From the NCBI RefSeq assembly GCF_040869045.1, contig NW_027136916.1:620001-684000 (forward strand): 64,000 nt of DNA, given 5' to 3'. Below, piece by piece: positions 11,861-22,941 of the stretch. The notes beneath the pieces are model-generated. The model did no database searches. It saw only the letters and a list, made by a program, of their open reading frames with translations, and had not been told where the DNA came from. Each line of letters begins with the position of its first letter. Positions within the stretch are counted from its first letter, which is position 1. The position numbers and the translations under genes are program-made. This stretch comes from Eurosta solidaginis. Its lineage: Eukaryota; Arthropoda; Insecta; Diptera; Tephritidae.

Positions 11861-14800
11861 CTATGGCGGCAGTTCCTGAGATGGGAGGAGGCAGAGTTTA
11901 GTAATGTTTCGCGTGACTATACCTGCTTGGGTGCGGACATCTACCACACGAACCCGTTGATCGGCGCCCGCATGGAGTTTGATAACTCGGCCCAAACGCC
12001 ATTCATTGGGGGGTGAAGGTCGTCTTTAATAACGACCATATCTCCTTCGCGAATATTTTGTTGGGGATGTTTCCATTTATATCTTTTATGCAAGGTTTGT
12101 GGGTACTCGCTCTTCCAACGTGAGCTGAACTGGTGATGCAGAGCCTTTAATCTTTGCCATTTCGTAGTAGGGGATACGTTTTCGGCATTCGGTTCGGGTG
12201 AGGAAGTTAAGGGGGCTCCTCGAAGAAAATGTCCAGGAGTTAGGGCTAATAAGTCGCTTGGATCCTGTGACATGGGAGAGAGAGGGCGAGAATTGAGCAC
12301 TGCTTCGATTCGAATGAGGAGAGTGGTGAATTCCTCAAATGTAAACTTTTGATTTCCAGCTACTTTTGTGAAATGGGTTTTGAAGCTTTTTACTGCGGCT
12401 TCCCATAGGCCGCCCATGTGTGGGGCATACGGCGGTATGAATTGCCAAGAGAGGCCCTGTACCACATACCTTTGTGCAATATCAACAGCTGCTTCTTTGA
12501 GGAATAGGGCTATCTCCCTCTGGATCGCTCGTTGTGCGCCAACAAACGTCTTTCCGTTGTCAGACATTATTTTGTGGGGTAATCCGCGTCGCCCTGCGAA
12601 GCGGGCGAAGGCGGCTCTGAAGGCTTCAGTTGTCAAATTTGTGCATGATTCGAGGTGGACTGCTTTAGTGGAGAAGCAGACGAATACGCAAACGTACGCT
12701 TTCGTGTGAGAAGCTCGTCGTAAGAGGGACGTTTTCACCATAAATTGGCCAGCGAAATCAACTCCTGTTACGTGAAATGGCACTGAGTAAGTGGCACGTT
12801 CGGGGGGTAGAGGGGCCATTATTTGTGAACGCATTTGTTTTTTGTATATCGTGCACGTCTTGCATTGGAATATGCATTTCTTTACTTTCTGCTTGATGCG
12901 GGGAATATTGTATTCCGCTTGTATCATGCGAATCATCAGTTGCACCTCAGCATGAAGCAATACTTTGTGGAGAAAGTCTAATAGCAGTGAGCAGAACTTG
13001 GAGTTATCTGGGATAATTATCGGGTATCGTTCATTCTCGCTGATGTCGGCATTAACTAAACGACCCTTAACTCGCAGGATGCCAGCGTTATCTAGGACGG
13101 GATTGAGGGTCAACAATGAACTTTTCTTGCTGATGTGGTTTGAGGCTTCTAATTGCGCGAATTCTGCTGGGAAATGATGGCGTTGCGTTAACATGATGAG
13201 TTTAATTTTTGCGAAATATAGTTCTTCCTGCGTGAGAACTAGGGAACTGGAAATTGGTTGTTTCTGGGTTTGGCGGATAAACCGGTACATGAAGGCCACA
13301 ACTCTTAACGCGCGCGGATATGATGAGAATCGTTCCAGTATATCGGCATGATCGACAGCCTGCCAGGCTTCTACGAGTTTCTTCTCCGGAGGGGTTGAGG
13401 TAGAAGGGACGTATTTTGGCCAGAACGAGCTCGGTTTAGAGAGCCATTGGGGTCCATTCCACCATAACGAAGAGTCAGCTAAGTCTTGCGGCTTGCATCC
13501 TCGGATTCCTAAATCGGCGGGGTTGTCAGCACTGGGTACGTGGCGCCAAGATGCGTTACTAACGTTCTGTAGAATCACGGTGATTCTATTTGCCACGTAG
13601 GTTTTCCATGTATGTGGGGGTTTTTCTAGCCAAGCCAACACGATGGCGGAGTCTGACCAGAGTGTCAGTTCGTGTGGTGGCAGATTTAATTGGGATTGAG
13701 TGTTTGCTACTAATTTTGATAACAGTACTGCGCCACAGTGTTCTAATCGTGGTAAGCTAATCGTCTGTAGTGGAGCGACTTTGGTTTTAGCCACGAAAAG
13801 CTGAGATGAGAAGGAGTTTTCATCATTTTGTACTCTGATATAGACGCATGCTGCATATGCTTTTTCTGAGGCATCTGAGAAACCGTGTATTTGGATGCAT
13901 TTATTTGGGGCGAATTGCACCCATCGTGGAATACGTATATTGCTTATTGCTGGGAGACTTTCCCGGAAAGTGTTCCACTTATGAACAGATGCGGGTTTGA
14001 CCTGTTCATCCCAGTCGGTACCTTCTAACCATAGCTGTTGGAGGAGAATTTTGGCTTGGATCATTATTGGCGAAAGCCATCCTGGATCAAACAGCTTAGC
14101 TACGGCCGAGAGTATTTGCCGTTTTGTGTGTGACGTAGAGTCCGGTATTGGGTCGTAAGAGTACGAAAAGGAGTCAGTTAGAGCATTCCATCTTATGCCC
14201 AGAGTTTTAGTGGAGCTGGTGTCATGGAATTTAAGAAATTCCGCATCTAAGACATCAGAGGCTGGAATCGAATTGAGAATTTCTTCTCTGTTTGCAGTGA
14301 TTTTTTTGAGTGGAAAGCCAGCCGATTTTAGAGCTTCGATAGTTTGATTCATGGAAGCGAGAGTGGACTGTATACTATGCCCGCCTGAGAGGACGTCATC
14401 TACGTAAGTTTCTCGAAGAATGATGTCTTTAGCGAGCGGGTGAGTTTCTTCGCAATCCTGAGCGAGTTGGTGGAGTGTACGGATTGCGAGATATGGAGCG
14501 TAGTTTACACCGAAAGTGACGGTTTTCAACTTAAAGTCTTGGAGTGGCTGGTGAGGAGCTTTCCGAAAGAGAATTCTCTGAAAGTCTTGATCCTCTTCCT
14601 TGACGAGAATTTGGCGATACATTTTTTCGATATCGCCATTGAACACGAACTTGTAGAGGCGCCAATTGAGAATTATTTACGTCAAGTCGTTTTGGAGAAT
14701 CGGGCCTGGGTATAAAACATCATTCAGAGAGTTTCCTGAGTGCGATGTCTTTGATGCATTAAATACCACGCGAACCATTGTGGTTTTGCTGTCGGGTTTG

Positions 14801-15813
14801 AGAACAGCGTGATGAGGGAGGTAAAATGAGAAATATTTACCATTTCTGATTACTTCTGTGTTTGGAGCGGGCTGCATGTGGTCCATATGGAGGTACTCTG
14901 TGAGTACTTCTGAGTACTTTTCACATAATTCGGGCCTTTTTTCCAGACTCCTTTCTACACTGATGTATTGTTGCTGCGCTGATGGGCGGGAGTGCCCTAG
15001 TGCCAATGAGTGGGGGAAATTGGGTTTAAAGGGAAGTTTTACGACGTAACGTCCATCTTCTCTTCTTGTAGTTGTAGATGTGTAGAGGGCCACACAAAAT
15101 TGGTCCTCCGGTGATCTGGACAGAGTTGGGTGGACCTCTTCCTGTTCCCAGAACCGTTTGAGTAGAGTGCTGATGTCCGGTTCTGTTGATTCACTGGCTT
15201 GTGTAGAGTAGGTGGAGACTAGTTCCTTTACTAGTCCGCTGAGAACCCATCCAAATATTGTGTTTTGAGCTATAAGGGTTTCTTGCGGATTTCGTTGCAG
15301 ACCATCGAGCAGTATTTGGGGAATTATATCGCTTCCTATAACCATGTCTATTTTTGAGGGATGGAGACAGTTAGGATCTGCGAGCTGGAGAGATTGGAAT
15401 GTCTCTAAGCTGACTTTTGAGATTTTCTTATTGGGAAGAAAATGAGTGAGTTGTGGGAGCAAAATTGCGTTGGTGCTAATCTCTTTGCTTAAGTCTGAGG
15501 AGCAAAGAGTTACCTCGCAGATTTTGTTTGCTTTTTGCACCACTGTGCCTCCCATTCCTGAGATTTCATATCTTGCATTTTTTGTTGGGAGGCCTAACAC
15601 TTTTTGGATTCGGGTTGCCAAAAATGTTTTCTGAGAACCTTGGTCAATAAGTGCGCGAATTTTGTGGTACTCCCCGGCGTGGTGAATGGGGACTAGTTGT
15701 TGTTTCACAGCTACTGGAGAAATGTGACGAGACCGTGTGGGTTGTTGAGTCCTGGTGTTTCTGCGCCGCTGCTTCAGCCGCTGCTTGCCTTGATGTCGAT
15801 GCTTGTTCATCAT
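11861..15813 (-). pseudogene. BEL/Pao pol: protease, reverse transcriptase, RNase H, integrase (broken)
   Basis: The first segment (15813-14680) has the aspartic protease site ALIDQGSQKTF, typical of BEL proteases with DQG in place of DSG, and the start of RT. It ends at an in-frame TAA at 14677-14679, after which the same frame continues to 11941. That part holds the RT catalytic YVDD (about 14406-14395), the RNase H region ([13 protein letters not shown]), an integrase zinc-binding region with CKTC, and the integrase DDE residues in [17 protein letters not shown] and [11 protein letters not shown]. Near the C-terminus a run of six G at 12008-12013 (+ strand) marks a 1-bp frameshift; the family-typical C-terminal sequence continues in another frame to a stop at 11861-11863. 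One nonsense and one frameshift make it non-functional as it stands. Confidence 0.93.
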
Positions 15814-17203
15814 TTATTTGATATGGGATTGTGCTTTGGGCTAGTGTATTTTGGGGTCTGAGGCCTGTTGCCCGAGATGCGTTCTGATGTTGTTGACAAT
15901 GGAGGAGAGAGTGATGTCGTTTTTGGCAATAAACGCATGAAAACTTGCTCTGACAATCACGCTTGAGATGTGAGTATGACAAGCAATTCTCGCAATAATT
16001 GTTTTCTTTTACAAATTTGAGGCGGTCTGCTACCGTAAGCTCTTTGAATTTCACGCAAAACATCATTGGGTGGTTTGAGTTACACAGCTTGCAAGAGACT
16101 TGCTGTGGTGGTTTTGAGTGATGATTATTAGAGTGAAAATTATTTGTTCTGTTTTTATTTGAGAACGTGGAGTTGTGGATTGAGTTTTGGTTTGTGGACC
16201 TGGGTGTGAAGTTTGGTAGAGGATTTCTAGGCTTACCTGGTCGGTAATTGTGGAGTCTCTCTACTACTTCGTATCTGGAAGTCAAAAATTTGTCCATATC
16301 TGACCACAGTGGCAACTCTTTCCGAGAAGTAAGAGATTGCTCCCATAGGGACAGGGTTTCACTGGGCAGCTTTGAGGAGCAAATATACACAAGAATGGGG
16401 TCCCAATTAGAGGTTGGGATACCTTGTGCTTCCAGGGTACACAAACAATTATTTATGGTGGTTTGCAGCTTTTGAATTTGCTCACCATTTTCTGAGAAAA
16501 TTTGCTGAAGACTAAAGAGGGTCTTCAGTTCGTTGTCAACCAATATTCTTCGGTTTTCGTACCGAGCTTTGAGGGCGTCCCATGCTAACTGAAAACTGTT
16601 GTCTGTGAGAGGGTATTGCTTCACTAACTGACCTGCTTGGCCTCTCGTTTTCTGCCGTAGGTGATATAGTTTTTGAGCTTGAGTGAGTTTGGGGTGATTG
16701 CCGTAGACTGCCGTAAACATATCCCTGAATGCCGGCCAGTCTTCGTATCCGCCGTGGAATATTTCAGTATCGCAGGGTGGTACTTTGAGGTATACTTGTG
16801 ATGAGTTAGAAGTATTTGGGGGATTTAAGGGCTGAGATATTTAAGGCGAGGGTCGCAGTAGTTGTATGGCGTCCATAATTTGTGACATGCAAATTTCATA
16901 GCTTTCAGAGCACTTTTGGTATTTTTGCTCTATCGAATCGGTGGACTCCTGATGGGATGGAGAAAGAGATACATTTCTGTAGGAATCTAGGAGTGATTCC
17001 CACAATCTTTCGAGCTATTGTGTTTTTACCTTAAGAAGTGACTCAGTTTGGTCAGCTATCAGGGTTGCTGACCAGTTTGAGTAAAAGGCCTCTAGTCTAT
17101 TGCTTTCGAAAATGAAAGTATCGAGACTTGTGTCGGGTTGACCTACGTCAAGAGTGTCATTTGCTTTTTTGCTCTTATTGATTTTGTTCAGGGTAAACAG
17201 CTG
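15644..17203 (-). pseudogene. BEL/Pao gag (capsid/nucleocapsid) with two in-frame stops
   Basis: The intact part (16720-15644) contains the BEL capsid region (AVYGNHPKLTQAQKLYHLR) and three nucleocapsid zinc knuckles: one CX2CX3HX4C and two CX2CX4HX4C. The same frame continues upstream, carrying gag-like sequence such as VPPCDTEIFHGGYEDW, past TAA at 16841-16843 and TAG at 17015-17017, up to a stop at 17204-17206. No ATG is seen in the upper part, so the true start is unresolved; the AATTAACAG just upstream could be a 3' splice site. The gag frame overlaps the pol frame from 15813 to 15644, so gag-pol is either frameshift-linked or broken here. Confidence 0.88.
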
Positions 17204-17206
17204 TTA

Positions 17207-19326
17207 ATTAAAATATTATAACATGGGATACCAAATGAGAAGGCTTCTAAATGTATTGCTTGGTTAAATTTTAAGCAGTGCTGAGTGAGGTAGTAGTATA
17301 TTAATTGATAGGACACTTTAATTGTACTATGTTTGAAATATAATTTTGGTCTTAACTATTTTCCGGCTTATAAATTTTTGTGACACAGTCTAATGCTTGT
17401 ACACAGGAACGGGAATTTACAGCGAGATGAGAAAATGAGCAAATAGCTGGATCTTATTTATATGTATTTAATTGTGTGCCAGTATTTTGTTTATATTAGG
17501 GTGGGTCGTTGTTGTTTTTTTTTTTTGTGTGGAAAAATTAAGTAGGCGAAATATTTTGCGGTTGTGCAAATATTTTTTAATATTATTTACTTAATTACAA
17601 TTATGCTCGTTGCTGGGGTTTTGTTAATACACCCTAGTGAAGGTGTTTTGTTTTACTTGTTTCTGTACTGCCTTAGCGCGTCTAAGTGCAGTTAGCGGAT
17701 TGGGGTTAGATTTTTTTTTTTTTATATATATATATGTATAATATATACACTGGCACAAGTGGGAGACTCCAATTTGGGAATTTTGCGGTTATATTTTGTT
17801 CTTTTGTTGGGATTGAGAATGAGAGACTCAATACAGTGCTCTTATGCCTGTGAGACAGCAATTGATAACGGGAATGTGCCAGTGGGTATGGAGAGTTAAT
17901 ACGCCGTGGGGTATATACGTGATGGGATTTGAGAATATTGTGTTATAAGTATATTACGTATGTATGTTTGAGTGTAGCGGACTAATTTCCAAGTCTCTCG
18001 AAATTTATATTTGAGAAATAAGAGATTATGTATTTCGAATTTACCGTAAATTGGAACCGCTATGAGACTTACATACGTAATATATGCGCACTTACCGCTG
18101 GTTTCAATTCTAATATGTTTTGAATGTACTGTACCGTGATATCCTCTTAGCCGATGAACCCGTTACCTTTCTGTTGCTTCTGTTGCTGGGACTCACGTTG
18201 CTGTTGTTGGCTTCTTTCGAATCTGCTTTGTACCACTCTTGCAAGTCTACTGCTCGTGCTATGAAATAAATATTTATGGTTTTAAGAGACACTCTTCTGT
18301 GCCTTAGCACTTAACACCAGCACTAATCCTTTTTTATAAATTTTTGAATTTTTTTGTTGAAAATGGGTTTTCCAGAGGGTAAGTATAATTTTCTTTTCCA
18401 GGTAAGTGCCACTTTTCCGAGGTAAGTGATTTTCTTTTTCAGGTTAGTGAACTTTTTTTTCCGGTAAGTAATTTTCTTCACAAATACTTTTTTTTCCTAA
18501 TGGCACTTTATTATATCTGTTATATTCTCACAGTATTTTTTAGCTTAATTTAAATTTACTTTTCGGTTTTTGTTTTTTCGATGAGCAATTTTGATATAAT
18601 ATTTTTTTTTTTTTTTTTTTTTTGGTTCTCCCTACTGTACACTTTTTATGTATACGAATATGTATATGTATGTTTGTATGCACACTTCTTATTGCACTTA
18701 AGATATTTATTTCTTTAACAAAACTGTTTATTTTTGTTCGCTTTTTATATTTTTTATAAACTTTAGTTTTCAGGTTTTTACTTTTCAAGCACCCTACCCT
18801 TTTTATATTTTCAATTTTTTTAATTAACTTCTGTTTTCAGGGTAGTGGATCACGTCTTTTCTAACTTTTCTTCTTTTATTTTCCAGGTTTTTTGTATTCT
18901 TGCACAATTTTATACAGACTCTTAGGTGTTTCTTTTTCTTTTTAGCTCTTATTTTCGTTTTTCACCAAATTTCTTATATTTTATATCCTTTATATAACAA
19001 GTGATTTATTTAAAAAAAATCATATTTTTTGGGTACTGCCTACTGTGCACTTTTTGTGGTGTACTATGTGTACGTATGTACATATATTCTTCACTTTGGG
19101 GCGCAGGTATACTGCTAGTGATAATTAAATAATATAATTAAATTTTTTTTTTAGAAATTTAGCGTACTTATAAATGTTTTGCACTGCACTTTTTTTGTCT
19201 TTTGAGGTTTATATTTGTTTTAAATTTATTTTGCACAATTTTTTGTTGATAGCCCGTCGCGAAAACCGATTTGTTTTTAATATTAAGTTTATTTAAATTT
19301 GTTTATTTTTAGGTCGCTTGCTCAGA
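17207..19326 (-). other. BEL/Pao 5' untranslated region, very AT-rich
   Basis: About 2.1 kb lies between the 5' LTR/PBS and gag and has no long open frame. It contains poly(T) runs (17516-17525, 17709-17723, 18602-18623) and an AT dinucleotide tract near 17725. A 21-bp minisatellite sits at 18362-18480. This leader is long for BEL elements. Confidence 0.6.
18362..18480. repeat. Short minisatellite with GGTAAGT cores inside the BEL 5' UTR
   Basis: GT of the core falls at 18379, 18402, 18422, 18443 and 18464, so the period is 20-23 bp. The spacers are T-rich with CCAG or TCAG before the core. In element orientation the unit reads ACTTACC followed by a GAAAA run. On the + strand each unit looks like a 5' splice site, and two (18401|18402 and 18442|18443) look like combined acceptor-donor sites. 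Confidence 0.75.
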
Positions 19327-19344
19327 ATGGCTCCAAAAGGACCA
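19327..19344 (-). other. Candidate primer-binding site of the BEL element
   Basis: Directly inside the 5' LTR the minus strand reads TGGTCCTTTTGGAGCC. It starts with TGG, as a site complementary to tRNA 3' CCA should. The first eight bases agree with the complement of a fly tRNA-Tyr 3' end as I remember it, but the following bases do not, so the primer tRNA is uncertain. Confidence 0.5.
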
Positions 19345-19998
19345 TGTATAAAAATTGCAGTAATTAAGATAGGTAAGGGTGCACCAGGGAATGGTAGAGG
19401 GGATGAGCACTCCACTCAAGTATAGAACGCACTATAGGGAGTAAACGCACAAGGGAAGCACTTCACTTTAGTAAATAAAAAGGCGCGACAACTTTCGATT
19501 TTGTATAGGTATAAAATTATAAACTTTAATATTTATTATTTAATTATTTAGTTTAACACTTTTTCGTATAATAAATTAGAGGCGCTTGTATAGTTAGGCT
19601 GATGGCGAACAACTAACTTAAAAGCGGTCCAATGCATTCAGTTGGACCGCTTACTTTTTAACTTAAGGAGAGAGAAAAACGGTAAGTGTATAAATAGGTA
19701 AATAGGAAAATATGTATGCATTTCTTAAATCTGCATATTTTAGGCAAACGGTAGCTTACTAAATCGATACAGGGTGAATGTAAAATATGAGTATGAGTAT
19801 GAGTATGTGATTTTATACAATGTAAATATTTCTGAATGGTAAGTATTTCAAATAAAGGTAAGTATTTCTGAAATGTCTATATATAATTAAAAAGGGTAGG
19901 CATATATTACAAATTTAAGGTAAGTATTAAGATGTAAGGATAATATATATTAATATTGTACGTGTATGCATATGTATATTTGACTCATGCCTTCAACA
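19345..19998 (-). repeat. BEL/Pao LTR (5' LTR in element orientation)
   Basis: It is 654 bp and about 99 percent identical by eye to 11109-11761, with the same TGTATAAAAA and TTCAACA ends. It is followed by the ACCAG target duplication at 19999-20003. Confidence 0.93.
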
Positions 19999-20003
19999 AC
20001 CAG
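19999..20003. repeat. Target-site duplication, right (ACCAG)
   Basis: It is identical to 11104-11108. Removing the element plus one copy joins AGTGAATATACCAG to CAAGGGAAAG. Confidence 0.9.
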
Positions 20004-20665
20004 CAAGGGAAAGAATTAAAAAAATTGTTAGTCAAAAATACAACGAAGGTTAGAAAAACACATACAAAAAGTTTAAAAAAATTACAATAATAACAAAGGG
20101 GAAGGCACCCATGATTCAATCATGAAAGAACCCCTCAATAACAAAAAGCTAATACAATAACAAAAGCTAAAAAAATCTGAAACAGAAAATTGTGATTAAG
20201 TAAATATTAGTATTGTGAGTAAGAAAAAAGCAAAATCAATGAGCTTCGATAGAATCGACAAAAAAATGCAGCATACAAAACGAAAGATAAGATTGACGGA
20301 GGAAGAGGAAATAATTAACAAAACCGTAAAAGTAATCATAATTAAATCCAAAACAGGAGCGGTGTGGTATTCGATTTTGTTGAGTGGATGAAAAATTTTC
20401 AGTAGAATGCGGTAATTAATTTATTTTTGGTGTAGATATCCATTGCCTTGATTGGGTACTACCTAAGACTTCGAAAAACCGCATAAATTTATAGTCTGTA
20501 GGATTTGCCTATATGTAGATTAAATAAATAAATGAACTAAAAATAATACAAATAATTGACATAATCAAGGTATTAGACACATGAGATAGTTAAAAATAAT
20601 CACAATAACTTTTATAATATTAATTAATCAAGCACAGCAAAATCTTTTCAAAAAATGCCAAACAA
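20004..20665 (+). other. A-rich sequence, possible K2P 5' leader or intron
   Basis: No long open frame is present; the + strand is A-rich with AACAAAAGC-type words. 20525-20660 looks like a diverged unit of the tandem repeat that follows. Confidence 0.3.
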
Positions 20666-21032
20666 ATATAAATCAACTAAAAATAATCACATAACTAGCA
20701 GCACTTATTTGAATAAACATAATCTTATAATTAACAAAAAGAAATTTAAAAATCATGTATTTTCTTAAAATGTAACACGTAAAAGGAAATATAGAACTAA
20801 GAAATCAAATATTTGATTGAAAATAATCGCACAGTTAAAAACGACGAGACTGAATATAAAATTTTTATTTTTGATTATTTTTAATAGCAGCCGATCATTT
20901 TTGATGATTATTTGATAGTTTTTTGTTTTAAGATTATTTTTGTTTAAATTTTCCATACCAAATCATACAAATATAAATTAAATAAAAATAATCACAGAAC
21001 TAGCAGCAGTTATTTGAATAAATATAATCTTA

Positions 21033-22271
21033 CTAGCAGACCCGGCAGACGTTGTTCTGCCATAAATTTGGCTATATACATACATTTTAATAAGCTTTTT
21101 CCGTCTAACTCTACAGTTCCCCCTCTTCACTTTTTCTAATCCTTTTATTTACTCCTCCCTCCGTCTTTTTCGCTTCATCTATCTCCATCTTCGTCTCTTT
21201 CTATCTCTTTCTCAGTCTCCTTCTCCTTGTCTCTTTTCTCTTCTCTCAAGTTCTTCTCATTCTTCTTCATCCCTTATTGCCTGTCCCAGAGGGTGGTATG
21301 TATTTTGTTCTAGCCCCGGTCCCACTCCGAGTCTCAGTCCCAGTGCGTTTCTGGTCTACTTCGCGGAAAAAAGGTCGTAAATACTAATATAGGCAAATTT
21401 ATATACCATATTTCAGGCAAATCGCATAGGACGTATGTAAATAGGTATGTGGGTATTATTAATTCATGTCTTTATTTCGGTTTAGCAAGCATAATTATCA
21501 GTTTTGCAAGGCTGATGCGATTTAATCGAATATCACAATGAAAATTACTTTAGAGCTCTCAGCAACGGCTTTCATTTGATATCCATATTACCCACACTCG
21601 CTAGAGGTACCCGGGTCCATTTTTCGGCCTATACCTTTAGACCCTGTACGTCGATCGCAACCAGAGCTATGTAGTAACCACCGCGTAAGGTATACGCAAC
21701 TTGTGCGAAAGCTTGAACAAAATCGACCGACGCATCTCTTCAAACACCGGCGACAAACTAACACACAGTTTAGACTTTCTTTTTATATATATAGATTTTT
21801 ATTTTTCACACTTCACTATAATATTAAAACGAAATGCAGATATTCATTGCTTTTGAAATTCGGCTTAAAATTTGCACATGGAACAACTAAAAACTCTCAT
21901 GAATCAAAAAAAAATTTCTTAGAACCTTCCCCCGTCTCGACGGGCCTGGTGATGTGATATACTTGATATCATTCGCTATAATATTTTTTATTTATAAGCA
22001 CGTTGTTTAATTAAACACCCACCAATTACACGGAAGTACCACCTGAAAATATAAATGCCGGTGCGTATACTTAACATTTTATTATTACGTATAAACATTT
22101 ACAAAAATTGCAATAAAATAATATTGCGGCCATAAACTGAGATTTAACCTATCCTGTATTTCAAGTAAGATCAAACTACACACGGGGTGCAAAACAAATT
22201 CAAAATCGGTTCAGCAGTTTAGGAGTCCATCGTGGACAAACAATGCGGCACGTGATTTTTATATATAAAGA
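21033..22271 (-). mobile_element. Non-autonomous Helitron (1,239 bp)
   Basis: On the minus strand the element begins TCTTTATATATAAA and ends GGGTCTGCTAG, fitting the canonical Helitron TC...CTAG ends. A 6-bp-stem hairpin (GGCAGA ... TCTGCC) lies 11 bases before the 3' end. It sits exactly between host A (21032) and T (22272) with no target duplication, as Helitrons do. The empty site is visible as AATCTTATAATTAAC at 20721-20735 in the neighbouring tandem unit. No Rep/helicase frame is present, so it must have been moved in trans. The interior includes a pyrimidine-rich tract at 21110-21300. Confidence 0.88.
21044..21061 (-). other. Helitron 3'-terminal hairpin
   Basis: Arms at 21044-21049 and 21056-21061 pair perfectly (GGCAGA/TCTGCC) with a 6-nt loop and lie 11 nt from the CTAG terminus. 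This is the transposition terminator structure of Helitrons. Confidence 0.85.
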
Positions 22272-22471
22272 TAATTAACAACAAGAAATTAAAAAGCATG
22301 CATTTTCTATAACACCTAAAAGCATTTCTAGAAACAAAAAATCAAATACTTGCTTTAAAAAAATTTGATTTTTCATTATATTTAATGGAAAGCATCATTT
22401 TTGATTATTATGTGATAGTTATTAGTTTTAAGATCATTTTTGATTAAATTTAGTTAGCGATATTTTTATTA

Positions 22472-22941
22472 TTTTAATGGCAAATAACAATGATTTTTGT
22501 TTTGATTATTCATTTTATTTTGCTAGGTTACCTTAATCCAATAAAATCATGAAGATTAGGAGAAGTGAATGCAACGTGCGATAAATGAAACAAAAGCAAC
22601 CTTAAAAATAATTAATGAATAACAGACTATAAATAAAAAAAAGTACTTAAAAAAACAACGAAGCTAACCAAAATCATGAAAATTTGAAAAGTAAAAAACT
22701 AAAGAACAAGAAGACCCACAAAAAATCAACAAAAAAAAAAATAAACAAAGAAAATCTACAGGAAGACAAAAAAAACGAGTACAGGAAAGCACACAATGAA
22801 CTGAAATCAAAGAGCATACAAAAAATAAGGAATTTCCGGGATAAAAAAAGTTGCTACGAACGTAAAAAAAGTGAAAGCGAAGAAGAACGTGCGAAAACAA
22901 TACCGACACCAAGCCAAGTGAAAAGAAAAATTTCAAACTCA
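22472..22941 (+). other. A-rich 5' untranslated leader of the K2P gene
   Basis: The K2P frame is open from just after the TGA at 22681-22683, but no ATG occurs in it before 22942. The leader is dominated by AAA, AAC and AAG words and has out-of-frame ATGs at 22549, 22587 and 22675; the last is followed at once by a TGA. Where transcription starts is not visible. Confidence 0.45.

Larger units (their letters stand above)
11109..19998 (-). mobile_element. Complete BEL/Pao LTR retrotransposon (8,890 bp), coding region broken
   Basis: Two nearly identical LTRs bracket gag and pol genes that all read on the minus strand. The 5-bp target duplication ACCAG is present at 11104-11108 and 19999-20003, and in element orientation the LTRs begin TG and end CA. 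The protease-RT-RNase H-integrase order and the three gag zinc knuckles are BEL/Pao features. By eye the LTRs differ at five bases plus one 1-bp indel over about 654 bp, so the insertion is young. Even so, gag carries two in-frame stops, gag and pol are in different frames, pol has one stop, and the integrase C-terminus is frameshifted. It therefore cannot encode its own full proteins. Confidence 0.95.
20666..22470. repeat. AT-rich tandem duplication (about 303-bp unit) interrupted by a Helitron
   Basis: Unit 1 starts near 20666 and unit 2 near 20969; each begins with AAATATAAAT, then AAAATAATCACA, then ACTAGCAGCA. Unit 2 is split by the Helitron at 21033-22271 and resumes at 22272 with AATTAACAACAAGAAATTA, matching AATTAACAAAAAGAAATTT of unit 1. 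The duplicated units include inverted AAAATAATC and GATTATTTT words. The open frame on the minus strand at 20956-20765 is low complexity and is not called as a gene. Confidence 0.8.

Noticed and set aside
12368..12709. 113-codon frame on the + strand inside the BEL element
   Set aside because: It is the complement of the conserved integrase coding region.
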